In this document: in pieces, positions 17,490 through 27,485 of the stretch
Layout of the letters: each line of letters begins with the position of its first letter
Numbering within the stretch: the first letter of the stretch is position 1
DNA from: Pseudomonas putida
GTDB taxonomy: Bacteria; Pseudomonadota; Gammaproteobacteria; Pseudomonadales; Pseudomonadaceae
NCBI RefSeq assembly: GCF_028682635.1
Contig: NZ_JANHLK010000001.1
Span: 434,001-498,000 of the forward strand
Reading direction: 5' to 3'
DNA length: 64,000 nt
Position numbers and translations under genes: made by a program
Notes under the pieces: model-generated
Told to the model about the DNA's origin: nothing
Database searches by the model: none
Seen by the model: the letters and a program-made list of their open reading frames with translations, nothing else

Positions 17490-17640
17490 GCGTGTTTAAA
17501 AAACACTCAGTGATTCTTATCAAGAGCCAATTCAAATGAGCGCTCAGCTCGCGCCAGGTGTTCGAGTGGCAGAGGATGACCCGCCCCGAAACCCTCACCG
17601 ACATTCAGCGCGCCGCCCATCTCCGATACTGCCCCCAAGT
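17490..17640 (+). pseudogene. remnant of a D12-class DNA adenine methylase
   Basis: The frame reads FK, a TGA stop at 17537-17539, then ALSSRQVFEWQRMTRPETLTDIQRAA. This resembles the conserved segment of phage-type D12 (Dam-like) N6-adenine methylases, where FKWALSSRQLFEW is followed by LTDIQRAARF. The TGA falls where a tryptophan is expected (TGG to TGA). After RAA the similarity is lost. Only about 40-50 codons survive. It is probably debris of an older phage or plasmid. The rest up to the qor start at 17800 shows no gene. Confidence 0.6.
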
Positions 17641-17799
17641 CACTCTCGGCAATTCAACATTTCCACTGATTTGCGAAACGGTGTGTCATGAACTGGATAG
17701 TCTCCGTCGCGAGATGTACATAACCCACGTTCGAACATTCGTATATTCCAGTCCAAAGGGCCCTAGCGCCGACAAGAAAATTCAGACTGGAGAAACGAG

Positions 17800-18771
17800 A
17801 TGGCCAAAGCTGTTCGCTTTTACGAAACCGGTGGACCCGAAGTGCTTTGTTATGAAGACGTCGAGGTCGGTGAACCGGGGCCGGGACAGGCTCGCGTTCG
17901 ACATAGCTACATCGCGGTCAATTTCATCGACATCTACCACCGCACTGGCTATTACCCTTCTCAACTGCCGGGCGGCCTCGGTTCGGACGCTGTCGGTGTC
18001 GTCGAAGCGGTAGGGCCGGGTGTGACCGATATCAAGGTCGGAGACCGGGTCGGTTATCTGATGGGGCCGCAAGGTGCCTATTCCGACGTGCGTTTGATTC
18101 CCGCCGAGGTGCTGATTCCGTTGCCAGACGGGATATCGGATCGCACAGCGTCGACGCTCATCATGAAGGGCCTGACGGCGCAATATCTTTTCCGTCAGGT
18201 TTATCCGTTGAAGGGTGGCGAGACGATTCTCTACCACGCGGCTGCCGGTGGCGTCGGCCTGATCGCTTGCCAATGGGCGCGTGCGCTTGGGGTCACGATG
18301 ATCGGCACCGTCAGCAGTGACGAAAAGGCGGAAATCGCCAAGGCCAACGGTTGCACGCATACGATCGTCACCTCTCGCGAGAACATCGCAGAGCGTGTGC
18401 GCGAACTGACGGATGGCCAAGGTGTACCCGTCGTCTATGACTCTGTTGGCAAGGACACCCTGCAGGCTTCGCTGGACAGCCTGCAAGTGCGTGGCACCCT
18501 CGTCAGCAACGGCACGAGTTCCGGCCCCGTCAATGTCGATGCGCTGACGCTTGCCCTGAAGGGATCAATTTGGTTCACGCGTCCGGCGATGGTGCATTAC
18601 ATCAAGCCTCGCTCGCACATGCTCTCCATGGCCAAGGAGCTGTTCGACCTGGTGCTTGCCGGGAAAATTTCGAGCGAGCCGAAACAGATCTTCGAGCTCG
18701 CCGAGGCCGCCGAAGCGCATCGCATGCTGGAGTCGCGAAAGACGATCGGGGCGACTGTGCTGGTTCCGTGA
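17800..18771 (+). CDS. qor: zinc-independent NADPH:quinone oxidoreductase
   Basis: A 323-residue medium-chain dehydrogenase/reductase without zinc ligands. It has the family block NFIDIYHRTGYYP, PGGLGSDAVGVVEAVGPGV, and the nucleotide-binding AAAGGVGLIACQWARALG. It would reduce quinones or enones using NADPH in the cytoplasm. The start has a GGAGAAACGAG ribosome site. It is the first gene of a same-strand run (18802, 19712, 20872, 22290), so it may reduce an unsaturated or quinone intermediate of that pathway. That link is inferred from gene order only. Confidence 0.88.
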   Translation: MAKAVRFYETGGPEVLCYEDVEVGEPGPGQARVRHSYIAVNFIDIYHRTGYYPSQLPGGLGSDAVGVVEAVGPGVTDIKVGDRVGYLMGPQGAYSDVRLIPAEVLIPLPDGISDRTASTLIMKGLTAQYLFRQVYPLKGGETILYHAAAGGVGLIACQWARALGVTMIGTVSSDEKAEIAKANGCTHTIVTSRENIAERVRELTDGQGVPVVYDSVGKDTLQASLDSLQVRGTLVSNGTSSGPVNVDALTLALKGSIWFTRPAMVHYIKPRSHMLSMAKELFDLVLAGKISSEPKQIFELAEAAEAHRMLESRKTIGATVLVP

Positions 18772-18801
18772 CGTCAAGGAAGAATCAGGAGACTTTGCGT
18801 A

Positions 18802-19650
18802 ATGCACATAAAACAACAAACCTGTGCGCTGGGCGCCGAACTGGTGGGCGTGAAGCTGGCGGATGCCATTCACGATGACGATTTGTTCGCCGAGATCCGC
18901 GGGGCAATGCTCAAGTATCGTGTCCTGTTCCTGAGGAATCAGGACATCAGCAGCGCAGAACACGTAGCGTTTGCGCGGCGCTTTGGTGATCTCGAGGATC
19001 ACCCGGTCGCGGGCAGTGATCCGGATTATCCAGGCCTGGTCCGTATCTACAAGACACCGGATCAATCACCCGACCGATACGAAAATGCTTGGCACTCCGA
19101 TGCCACCTGGCGGGAAGCACCACCCTTCGGAGCAGTGTTGCGGTGCGTTGAATGCCCTCCAGTTGGCGGAGACACGATGTGGGCAAACATGGCGCTGGCT
19201 TATGAAAACCTGCCTGCCCATATCAAGGACAAGATTGCCAACTTGAGGGCTCGCCACAGTATCGAGGCCACCTTTGGCGCATCGATGCCGATGGATAAGC
19301 GTCTGGCACTCAAAGCCCGATTTCCGGACGCAGAGCATCCAGTCGTGCGAACGCATCCGCAAACTGGCGAGAAGGTGTTGTACGTGAATGTCTTTACCAC
19401 GCACTTCACCAATTTCCACACCAGTGAGCATGTCCGCTATGGGCAGGACGCGAACCCCGGTGCCGGGGAATTGCTGCGTTATCTGCTAAGTCAGGCATAC
19501 ATCCCGGAGTACCAGGTGCGTTGGCGCTGGGAGCCCAACAGTGTCGCCATCTGGGACAACAGCGCTACGCAACACTATGCAGTAATGGATTATCCGGCGT
19601 GCCATCGAAAGATGGACCGAGCCGGAATCATAGGCACCAAGCCCTATTAG
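18802..19650 (+). CDS. TauD/TfdA-family Fe(II)/2-oxoglutarate dioxygenase
   Basis: A 282-residue enzyme that would hydroxylate a small organic acid, sulfonate or similar substrate with oxygen and 2-oxoglutarate. The HxD iron motif is in NAWHSDATW, the distal histidine in NSATQHYAVMDYP, and the 2-oxoglutarate-binding arginine in HRKMDRAGI. The N-terminal LGAELVGVKLAD and FLRNQDISSAEHVAFARRFG are typical of TauD. A CAGGAG site precedes the ATG. It follows qor by 30 bases in the catabolic run. Its substrate is not known; taurine is unlikely to be the only option, since no sulfonate transporter is nearby. Confidence 0.85.
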   Translation: MHIKQQTCALGAELVGVKLADAIHDDDLFAEIRGAMLKYRVLFLRNQDISSAEHVAFARRFGDLEDHPVAGSDPDYPGLVRIYKTPDQSPDRYENAWHSDATWREAPPFGAVLRCVECPPVGGDTMWANMALAYENLPAHIKDKIANLRARHSIEATFGASMPMDKRLALKARFPDAEHPVVRTHPQTGEKVLYVNVFTTHFTNFHTSEHVRYGQDANPGAGELLRYLLSQAYIPEYQVRWRWEPNSVAIWDNSATQHYAVMDYPACHRKMDRAGIIGTKPY

Positions 19651-19711
19651 ATATTTCTTCCTGTCGACTGACAAAAACGCGTCACCCAACAATACGTCCT
19701 CGGAGATACCC

Positions 19712-20746
19712 ATGAATTTCATTGACGGTTCGCTGTACCCCGAAAACCAGGAAAAACTGGTCATCACTGTGGCTCCCTATGGCCCTCAGTTCGAGGTCAG
19801 TGACTTCCCGGAAGACATTCCGGTCACCATGGATGAGCAAGTTCAGAAGGCTGTCGACTGCTATGAAGCCGGTGCCACTGTGCTGCACCTGCATGTGCGC
19901 GAACTCGACGGCAAAGGCTCAAAACGCTTGTCCAAGTTCAACGAACTGATCGCCGGAGTACGTGAAGCTGTACCGGATATGATCATTCAGGTGGGTGGCT
20001 CGATTTCATTTGCGCCCGAATCGGAAGGCGAGGTCGCGAAATGGCTGTCTGACGACACACGCCACATGCTGGCCGAGCTGACACCGAAGCCGGATCAGGT
20101 GACCCTGGCTATCAACTCGAACCAGTTCAACATCATCGAGGCGCTGTCCGAGGTCGATCTCGCCGGAACTTCGTTCGCTGATCCGGTGAAGCAGCTCGCC
20201 TACCGCGAAATGACCATTCCGGCCGGCCCCGGGTGGGTGGAAGAGCACGTCAAGCGCCTGAGCGCGAATGGCATCCAGGTGCAGTTCCAGATGGGCAACA
20301 TCAACTCACTGGAAACCGTCGAACGCATGATGCGCCGCGGCGTTTGCAACGTGCCTTTGATTCTGACCTGGATTCCCATCGGTGGCGGCGCTGACGCGAT
20401 GACGCCGTACAACATGACCAATTTCATGCGCGCAGTGCCGGACGGTGCAGTGCTGACATTCGAGGGCCAGATGAACAACGTTCTGCCGCTTAACATGATG
20501 GCCATTGCGATGGGCCTGCATGTGCGCTGTGGTATCGAAGACACGATCTGGACGCCTGATCGTTCGCGCAAGATGAGCAGCGTGGAGCAGATCCAGCAAC
20601 TGGTGCGCATCGCCAATGAATGTGCACGACCGGTTGCCAATGGCAAGGAGGCGCGCGAAATCTACAAGATCGGCACGTTCTACAAGGACGCGGATGAAAC
20701 CCTGGCCGCGAACGGATTCACACCGAATCGCAAGCCGCATCAGTAA
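19712..20746 (+). CDS. beta-keto acid cleavage enzyme (BKACE, DUF849) family
   Basis: A 344-residue TIM-barrel enzyme. BKACE enzymes condense a beta-keto acid with acetyl-CoA to give acetoacetate and an acyl-CoA. The zinc-binding pair is in LHLHVRELDG, and the later acidic pair in RCGIEDTIW matches the family's Glu-Asp zinc/catalytic site. The N-terminal LVITVAPYGPQ and the QVGGSISF block differ from common family members, so this may be a separate subfamily. Acetoacetate made here can be activated by the synthetase two genes downstream, which supports the assignment. Confidence 0.8.
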   Translation: MNFIDGSLYPENQEKLVITVAPYGPQFEVSDFPEDIPVTMDEQVQKAVDCYEAGATVLHLHVRELDGKGSKRLSKFNELIAGVREAVPDMIIQVGGSISFAPESEGEVAKWLSDDTRHMLAELTPKPDQVTLAINSNQFNIIEALSEVDLAGTSFADPVKQLAYREMTIPAGPGWVEEHVKRLSANGIQVQFQMGNINSLETVERMMRRGVCNVPLILTWIPIGGGADAMTPYNMTNFMRAVPDGAVLTFEGQMNNVLPLNMMAIAMGLHVRCGIEDTIWTPDRSRKMSSVEQIQQLVRIANECARPVANGKEAREIYKIGTFYKDADETLAANGFTPNRKPHQ

Positions 20747-20871
20747 CGGATCTACCCTCACCCAAGACCTGTGCTATCGATGGCCAGCCAGACTGGCCAG
20801 GGCAGGGGACGCTTAACGTTCCCTGCCGTCTAACCTAATAACAACAAGACACATCGAATCAAGGATCTGCC

Positions 20872-22191
20872 ATGGCTTTCCATCACGCCACCGTCGGTGA
20901 CGGCGCGGACGTCGCCGTCAGCGTTCCCCGTACGTTTGCCTGGGTTGTGTTCGCACTGACCTTTGGCCTGCTGATTTCCGATTACATGTCACGCCAGGTG
21001 CTCAACGCGGTTTTCCCGCTACTGAAGGCCGAATGGGCGCTGAGTGACGCACAGTTGGGGATGCTCAGCAGTATCGTCTCGGTCATGGTCGGTGTGCTGA
21101 CCATTCCATTGTCGTTGCTCGCGGACCGTTGGGGACGCGTCAAGAGCCTGGTGCTGATGGCCATGTTCTGGAGCCTGGCGACACTGGGGTGCGCCATTGC
21201 GGAAAACTTCAATCAGATGTTTGTCGCGCGCTTTCTGGTAGGTGCCGGTGAGGCCGCCTATGGCAGTGTCGGTATTGCCGTGGTGTTATCCGTTTTCCCC
21301 AAACACATGCGCGCCTCCCTGTCGGGCGCGTTCATGGCCGGCAGCATGTTCGGTTCGGTGCTGGGCATGGCGTTGGGCGGCGTCATCGCTGCGCACCTGG
21401 GGTGGCGTGTCGCGTTCACCAGCATGGCACTGTTCGGGATGTGCCTGGCGGTGATTTACCTGATTGTCGTGCGTGAGCGACGCATTACCGCGCAACGCCC
21501 ATGCAGTTCGCAGGGCCGGGCCGCAGGAGCCCCCGTTAAACGGCCACTGGCCACACTGTTTGCCAGTCGCTCGGTGATCTGCGCCTACGTTGGCAATGGC
21601 CTCCAGCTGTTTGTCGTTGGCTCGGTACTCGCCTGGTTTCCGAGCTATTTGAATCGCTACTACCACATGAACACCGACAAGGCCGGCATGCTTTCGGCGT
21701 TGATCGTCCTGATCGGCGGTGGCGGCATGATCCTGTGTGGCATGTTGAGTGATCGCCTGTGCCGCAATGCACCAGACCGCAAAATCACCTTGGCCATCGC
21801 TTATTGCCTGATCAGCGGATTGTTACTGGGAGTGGCTTTCCATTTGCCGCCCGGTGCCTTGCAACTCACCTTGATCAGCATGGGGATGCTGGTTGCCAGT
21901 GGCACTTGCGGGCCGGCCGGTGCCATGGTGGCTAATCTGACCCATCCTTCGGTGCACGCCACGGCATTCGCGGTGCTGGCGTTGGCCAACAATATTTTGG
22001 GTCTGGCGCCTGGCCCACTGGTCACCGGCATGCTGGCCGACGCGGTCAGCCTGGACCACGCCTTCCAGATCATCCCGCTGATGGCCGTCGCGTCTGCCCT
22101 GGTGTTCTGGTACGGCAAGCGTCACTACCACCGCGATATCGGAAAGTTGCGGGCGCCTGGCTCCGCCCCGGTGGTGGGAGCGGCGCCATGA
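20872..22191 (+). CDS. MFS transporter
   Basis: A 439-residue, twelve-helix major facilitator protein of the inner membrane. The typical loop between helices 2 and 3 is seen as LADRWGRVKSLV, and GAGEAAYGSVGIAVV is in helix 4-5 position. The repeat loop in the second half is MLSDRLCRNAPDRK. Family members of this kind take up organic acids and aromatic compounds. Its position between the BKACE and acetoacetyl-CoA synthetase genes suggests import of the substrate of this pathway. Confidence 0.88.
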   Translation: MAFHHATVGDGADVAVSVPRTFAWVVFALTFGLLISDYMSRQVLNAVFPLLKAEWALSDAQLGMLSSIVSVMVGVLTIPLSLLADRWGRVKSLVLMAMFWSLATLGCAIAENFNQMFVARFLVGAGEAAYGSVGIAVVLSVFPKHMRASLSGAFMAGSMFGSVLGMALGGVIAAHLGWRVAFTSMALFGMCLAVIYLIVVRERRITAQRPCSSQGRAAGAPVKRPLATLFASRSVICAYVGNGLQLFVVGSVLAWFPSYLNRYYHMNTDKAGMLSALIVLIGGGGMILCGMLSDRLCRNAPDRKITLAIAYCLISGLLLGVAFHLPPGALQLTLISMGMLVASGTCGPAGAMVANLTHPSVHATAFAVLALANNILGLAPGPLVTGMLADAVSLDHAFQIIPLMAVASALVFWYGKRHYHRDIGKLRAPGSAPVVGAAP

Positions 22192-22289
22192 GATTCATCC
22201 GTTGATGTTGCTGCATCCGGGCTTGACCTGAGCACCTTTTATTTCGGCCGCTTCGCTCTGGCCGTCTGCCTGTACCAAGAGAGACTGAT

Positions 22290-24257
22290 ATGAACGAGAA
22301 ACCCATTTTCCAGCCAAGCGCCGAGCGCATCTCCAACACGCGCCTGATGGCTTTCATGCAATTTGCGCAGTCGCGTACCGGGCATGATTTCACTGACTAC
22401 GACGCATTGTGGCGTTGGTCGGTCGAAGAGATTGAGCAGTTTTGGCCGCTTGTCTGGGAATTTTGTGGCGGCGTCGGCAAACTGGGTGATGTGGTGCTGG
22501 AAAACAGTGGCCAGATGCCCGGTGCACGCTGGTTCCCGAATGCGCAATTGAACTACGCACAGTCGATGCTGGCGCGCCGCGACGACGCAGATGCCTTGGT
22601 CTTCTGGGGTGAAGACAAGGTCCGCCGGCGCTTGTCCCGAGCTGAACTCTATAACCAGGTTTCTCGCTTTCGCCAGGGCCTGGAAGCATTGGGCATCGGC
22701 AAGGGCGATCGTGTTGCTGCCGTAATGCCGAACATGCCCGAAACCCTGGTTGCCATGCTGGCCACCGCCTCGCTCGGCGCAGTCTGGTCCTCGGCCTCAC
22801 CCGACTTCGGTGTGCAGGGAGTGCTCGACCGTTTCGGGCAAATCGAGCCCAAGCTGCTGTTGTGCGTAGACGGCTATTGGTACAACGGCAAACGCGTCGA
22901 TTGCCTGGCGAAAAATGCTGAAGTAGCGGCTCGACTGCCGAGCCTCCTGCGTACCGTAGTCGTGCCGTATGTCGAGGACGTGCCGGATGTCGCCAATATT
23001 GTCGGCGGAGTCCGTTTCGCTGACTTTATCGAGCCTTATGCCGCTGTCGAGATCGCGTTTGTCGAGGTGCCTTTCGACCATCCGTTGTTCATCCTGTTTT
23101 CCTCGGGAACGACCGGTGTTCCCAAGTGCATCGTTCATGGTCATGGCGGCTCATTGCTGCAACACCTCAAGGAACACCAGTTGCACACCGATGTGCATGC
23201 CGATGATCGCTTGTTCTATTTCAGCACTTGCAGCTGGATGATGTGGAATTGGCTGGTGTCCGGCCTGGCGTCCGGGGCAACGGTGCTGCTCTACGACGGA
23301 TCACCGTTTATCGCAGGCCGTGACGGACGTCCTGGCAGTATTCTTTTCGATTACGCCGACGACGAAGGCATGACCCATTTCGGCACGTCGGCGAAGTTTA
23401 TCGATGCGTTGCTCAAGCAGGAGCTTTCGCCACGGCACAGCCATTCGTTGACGGCGTTGCGGGCTTTTCTGTCGACCGGCAGCCCACTGGCTCCAGAGGG
23501 GTTCGATTACGTCTACCGCGAGATCAAGAGCGACTTACACCTGGCCTCGGTCGCCGGCGGGACCGACATCCTGTCGGGCTTCGTGGTCGGCGTACCTATC
23601 CAGGCTGTGTATCGCGGTGAAATCCAGCGTGCGGGTTTGGGCATGGCGGTGGCGGTTTTCGATGAGCAAGGTGAATCCGTACGCGAAGTCAAAGGTGAGC
23701 TGGTGTGCACCCGGCCGTTCCCATGCATGCCGGTAGGTTTCTGGAATGACACTGATGGCTCGCGCTATCACGCGGCCTATTTCGCCCGTTTCCCCAACAT
23801 CTGGTGCCATGGCGACTTTGCCGAGATCAATGGTCGTGGCGGTTTCGCTATCTATGGGCGCTCCGACGCCACCCTGAATCCCGGAGGCGTACGCATCGGC
23901 ACTGCGGAGATTTACCGCCAGGTTGAGCTACTGCCGGAAATTGTCGAATCGTTGGTGATCGGGCAGGAATGGGCGGGCGACACCCGCGTCGTCCTGTTCG
24001 TGAAGCTGCGTGATGGCCAACAGCTCGACGATGATCTGGTGGCGCGGGTTAAACAGCAGGTGCGCAACAACACCACACCACGTCACGTTCCTGCGAAGGT
24101 CCTGCAAGTCGTGGATATACCCCGGACCAAGAGCGGCAAGATCGTTGAGCTGGCTGTTCGTAATGTCGTTCATGGTGAGTCGGTGAAGAACGTCGAGGCA
24201 CTCGCCAATCCCGAGGCGTTGGAGTACTTCCGTGATCGCAGTGAGCTGACTGTCTAA
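22290..24257 (+). CDS. aacS: acetoacetyl-CoA synthetase
   Basis: A 655-residue ANL-superfamily ligase: acetoacetate + CoA + ATP gives acetoacetyl-CoA, AMP and PPi. The P-loop is [19 protein letters not shown], and [13 protein letters not shown] and [15 protein letters not shown] are blocks typical of acetoacetate ligases. [16 protein letters not shown] contains the hinge, and the C-terminal RTKSGKIVE holds the catalytic lysine. Length is normal for AacS. It closes the operon chemically, because BKACE releases acetoacetate. A GAGAC site precedes the ATG. Confidence 0.9.
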   Translation: MNEKPIFQPSAERISNTRLMAFMQFAQSRTGHDFTDYDALWRWSVEEIEQFWPLVWEFCGGVGKLGDVVLENSGQMPGARWFPNAQLNYAQSMLARRDDADALVFWGEDKVRRRLSRAELYNQVSRFRQGLEALGIGKGDRVAAVMPNMPETLVAMLATASLGAVWSSASPDFGVQGVLDRFGQIEPKLLLCVDGYWYNGKRVDCLAKNAEVAARLPSLLRTVVVPYVEDVPDVANIVGGVRFADFIEPYAAVEIAFVEVPFDHPLFILFSSGTTGVPKCIVHGHGGSLLQHLKEHQLHTDVHADDRLFYFSTCSWMMWNWLVSGLASGATVLLYDGSPFIAGRDGRPGSILFDYADDEGMTHFGTSAKFIDALLKQELSPRHSHSLTALRAFLSTGSPLAPEGFDYVYREIKSDLHLASVAGGTDILSGFVVGVPIQAVYRGEIQRAGLGMAVAVFDEQGESVREVKGELVCTRPFPCMPVGFWNDTDGSRYHAAYFARFPNIWCHGDFAEINGRGGFAIYGRSDATLNPGGVRIGTAEIYRQVELLPEIVESLVIGQEWAGDTRVVLFVKLRDGQQLDDDLVARVKQQVRNNTTPRHVPAKVLQVVDIPRTKSGKIVELAVRNVVHGESVKNVEALANPEALEYFRDRSELTV

Positions 24258-24333
24258 GGGCCAGGGAGAGGCGCATGGGGGCACTGCAATGGTGCCCCCT
24301 GGGTGCAAAAACTTCCCGAGCTTGATACTTGTT

Positions 24334-25344
24334 CTATTCCTGGTAGTCGAGGTTTTGGCGCCGCCAGGCTGTCGGTGTCATGCCGTACTGAGCGGTGAAC
24401 CAGCGGGTGAATGAACTTGGGGTCGAGTAGCCAAGCAGACCTGCGACCTGGCTGAAGGAGTAACGTGGGTTCGCCATGTAACGGTTCAAAAGTTCGCGTC
24501 GTACTTGATCATGCAGTTCGGAGAAACTGACGCCGCTGTCTTCCAGTCTGCGTTGCAAGGTGCGCACATTTACGTCGAGGGATTGGGCGACCAGACTGAT
24601 CGAGGCCCGATCCATGGGTAGCAGCAGGTAAATGGCCTGGCGTACTTCATTCAGGGTCGAGCCCTTGCTGGCCCCAGGCAATGCTTCGAAAAACTCTCGT
24701 GCATAGTTCGCCATTACCGGGTCAGCGGTTGGATTCGCCGTATTCAAATCAGCGACAAGGCAGACAATGCCGTTGAACTGGCAGTTGAATTCAACGTTAC
24801 AGCCAAATACCCGACGGTGGACGTTCAGGTCTGCCGGGGCGTTGTGAGTGAAGCTTACGCTCTGTGGGCGCCAACTCTTGCCGAGCAACGCACTGCAAAG
24901 TCGATGCAGCACCCCGATTGCCAGTTCGATACTTTGCCGCTTTGGCGTGGCCGGGTCGATTGTGATTTCCTCACGGATGATCACTATCTTGTCTGTCTCC
25001 GAGATATCCATTGCCAGGGATTCGTTGAGCAGGTGCCGGTATTGTCCGATGGTGGTCAAGGCATCGCGCAGGGTTGGCTGGTGGGTGAGCAACAAGCTGA
25101 TTGCGCCGAAACTCGAAAGCTGTCGTGACTCAGCCATGCGCAGGCCAAACGTTTCGCAACCACTGGCCTTTGCCGACGCTTCAAGCAACTTTGCCACAAC
25201 TGTCATGGGGATGCGCAATTCCGGATTCTTCAACATCGCCTTGCTGAGTGCGAACTCATTGAGCAGTGGCAGAGGATTGAGAGCCAGTTGCGTGCACAAT
25301 TCCAGGTAATTCGTCAGGGCAGCTGTACGTGCCATTAGGGCCAT
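24334..25344 (-). CDS. AraC-family regulator with Arabinose_bd-type N-terminal domain
   Basis: A 336-residue regulator. Residues about 10-190 fit the N-terminal domain found in OruR/AraC-type regulators of catabolism. The C-terminal double helix-turn-helix has SISLVAQSLDVNVRTLQRRL and FSQVAGLLGYSTPSSFTRWF. The ATG at 25344 has GAGG about 7 bases upstream; longer starts are possible. It converges on aacS and diverges from the acyl-CoA ligase at 25717, so it probably controls one or both sets. The 370-base divergent gap should hold its operator, but no clear repeat was identified. Confidence 0.85.
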   Translation of the reverse strand: MALMARTAALTNYLELCTQLALNPLPLLNEFALSKAMLKNPELRIPMTVVAKLLEASAKASGCETFGLRMAESRQLSSFGAISLLLTHQPTLRDALTTIGQYRHLLNESLAMDISETDKIVIIREEITIDPATPKRQSIELAIGVLHRLCSALLGKSWRPQSVSFTHNAPADLNVHRRVFGCNVEFNCQFNGIVCLVADLNTANPTADPVMANYAREFFEALPGASKGSTLNEVRQAIYLLLPMDRASISLVAQSLDVNVRTLQRRLEDSGVSFSELHDQVRRELLNRYMANPRYSFSQVAGLLGYSTPSSFTRWFTAQYGMTPTAWRRQNLDYQE

Positions 25345-25716
25345 GATGTTGACCTCGTTGTTGTTGTGTTTATTGCCCCATCCTGCCCAGTGCAGAAGTG
25401 AAAAATTCGTCTGAAGTGGCAAGTGAATATTTCAAAATCAGGCCCTTTATAGAGGTTTGAGCGAGAAATGAAAACCGTCCTGCCTGCATCCTCCAAAGTA
25501 ATTTTGCAGACCTTAAATGTTGGGGTTTCGGGCGTTGTACTTTTCGGAATTTGTCGTGAAATGGGCAGTGGCTGGCACCAAATGTACAGCATGGAGGTCC
25601 GGTAAAACTTACCTTGCCACACCACGGTTCGAAGTGGATAGGGTCCCTGTACTTGCTGTTTAGCGGCGGGAGAACAGTGGGACAACACCTGAAATACGGG
25701 AGTGAGAAAAAACACC

Positions 25717-27360
25717 ATGCTGACTACAAAAATAATCAAGCCAGCGCCAGACGCTTATGCCTACCCGCTACTGATCAAGCGCTTGCTGCTGTCGGGGGTA
25801 CGGTACGAACCAGATCAGGAAATCGTCTATGCGGACAAACTGCGGTACAGCTACCGCATGCTTCATGAGCGAATCCAGCGCCTGGCCAATGCCCTGACGG
25901 CGGCGGGCGTCAAGGCTGGGGATACCGTAGCGCTACTCGACTGGGACAGCCATCGCTATCTGGAGTGTTTTTTTGCGGTCCCGATGATCGGCGCAGTTCT
26001 GCACACCGTGAACATCCGACTGTCCGCAGACCAGGTGCGCTACACCATGAATCATGCTGAAGATGATCTGGTGCTGGTCCATGACGATTTTATCCCCCTG
26101 ATCGAGCAGATTCACGACGGGCTATCGACCGTCAAAGGTTACATCCAACTCTCTGACGACGTTGCAGCCGTTACGGATTTGCCCGTGCTGGGGGAGTATG
26201 AGTCTTTGCTGGGCAAGGCCAGTGCAAACTACGACTTCCCGGATTTTGATGAAAACTCGGTGGCGACCCTTTTCTACACAACCGGTACTACGGGTAATCC
26301 TAAAGGTGTGTATTTCTCGCACCGCCAATTGGTGCTGCACACCTTGAATGCAGTCGGGACGTTAGGTGCCTATCAAGGCCAACCGTTGCTACGTTCCGAT
26401 GACGTCTACATGCCAATCACTCCCATGTTTCATGTGCATGCCTGGGGCGTGCCTTATGTCGCCACATTGATGGGGGTCAAGCAGGTATATCCCGGTCGAT
26501 ACGAGCCCAATCGCCTGGTCAGTCTCTTTCGCGAAGAGAAGGTCACTTTTTCCCATTGCGTGCCCACAATCCTGCAAATGATCCTGGGATGCGAAGAGGC
26601 CACCCGGACTAACCTGTATGGCTGGAAAATGCTCCTGGGCGGAAGTTCCCTGACCATGGGTATCGCGCAGCGAGCGACCAGCCGTGGCATACGTGTGCAT
26701 GCTGCATATGGGATGTCCGAGACCTGTCCATTGCTCTGCACCACCTACCTGCATGCGCAGGATCTTGAATTACCTGCACAAGCTCAGCTCCCCAGTCGAA
26801 TCAAGACGGGCACGCCATTACCGATGGTCGATCTGAAAATCATCGATGCGGGCGGCAATGACGTTCCTCATGATGGTGAGTCGCTCGGTGAAGTCGTGGT
26901 GCGAACGCCATGGTTGACCCAAGGTTATTTCAAGGATGAGGAACAGAGTGCAGAACTGTGGCACAACGGATGGCTGCACACCGGTGACATGGCTTCGATC
27001 GATTCCCGGGGGGTGGTGGAAATCAAGGATCGAATCAAGGATGTGATCAAGACGGGAGGGGAATGGGTCAGTTCGCTTGAACTGGAGAGCCTGATCAGCG
27101 AGCACTCATCGGTCAGCGCTGTCGCTGTAGTCGGCATCGCCGATGAGCAATGGGGCGAGCGTCCGATAGCCTTGGTCGTCTGCGTACCAGGCAAACACCT
27201 CGACCAGGCTTTGCTCGAAGCTCATCTACAACCGTTTGTGTCGTCTGGCCGTATCAACAAATGGGCGATTCCGAGACGGTTCAAGTTCGTCACGGAGATT
27301 CCTAAAACCAGTGTTGGAAAGATCAACAAGAAACTGATTCGGGAATCTGAGACCAACTGA
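25717..27360 (+). CDS. AMP-dependent acyl-CoA ligase (medium/long-chain type)
   Basis: A 547-residue ANL ligase that activates a carboxylic acid as CoA thioester. The P-loop is FYTTGTTGNPKGVYFSH, the adenylate motif is YGMSETCP, the hinge is in WLHTGDMASIDSRGVVEIKDR, and the catalytic lysine lies in KTSVGKINKK. It resembles AlkK-like medium-chain or methylmercaptopropionate-type ligases, but the substrate cannot be fixed by sequence. The ATG at 25717 is used; an in-frame GTG at 25702 is also possible. It is divergent from the AraC gene. Confidence 0.85.
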   Translation: MLTTKIIKPAPDAYAYPLLIKRLLLSGVRYEPDQEIVYADKLRYSYRMLHERIQRLANALTAAGVKAGDTVALLDWDSHRYLECFFAVPMIGAVLHTVNIRLSADQVRYTMNHAEDDLVLVHDDFIPLIEQIHDGLSTVKGYIQLSDDVAAVTDLPVLGEYESLLGKASANYDFPDFDENSVATLFYTTGTTGNPKGVYFSHRQLVLHTLNAVGTLGAYQGQPLLRSDDVYMPITPMFHVHAWGVPYVATLMGVKQVYPGRYEPNRLVSLFREEKVTFSHCVPTILQMILGCEEATRTNLYGWKMLLGGSSLTMGIAQRATSRGIRVHAAYGMSETCPLLCTTYLHAQDLELPAQAQLPSRIKTGTPLPMVDLKIIDAGGNDVPHDGESLGEVVVRTPWLTQGYFKDEEQSAELWHNGWLHTGDMASIDSRGVVEIKDRIKDVIKTGGEWVSSLELESLISEHSSVSAVAVVGIADEQWGERPIALVVCVPGKHLDQALLEAHLQPFVSSGRINKWAIPRRFKFVTEIPKTSVGKINKKLIRESETN

Positions 27361-27485
27361 ACACATCATAGGGACACAGACCATCTCAAAAGCGCATACA
27401 TTGCCCTCCTGGGAGTACGTGAGGTGGTCGGCATGCGAGTCTCTGGCGCATGTAGCTCACGAATTGGGTCGAGCAGCGGGGAGGT

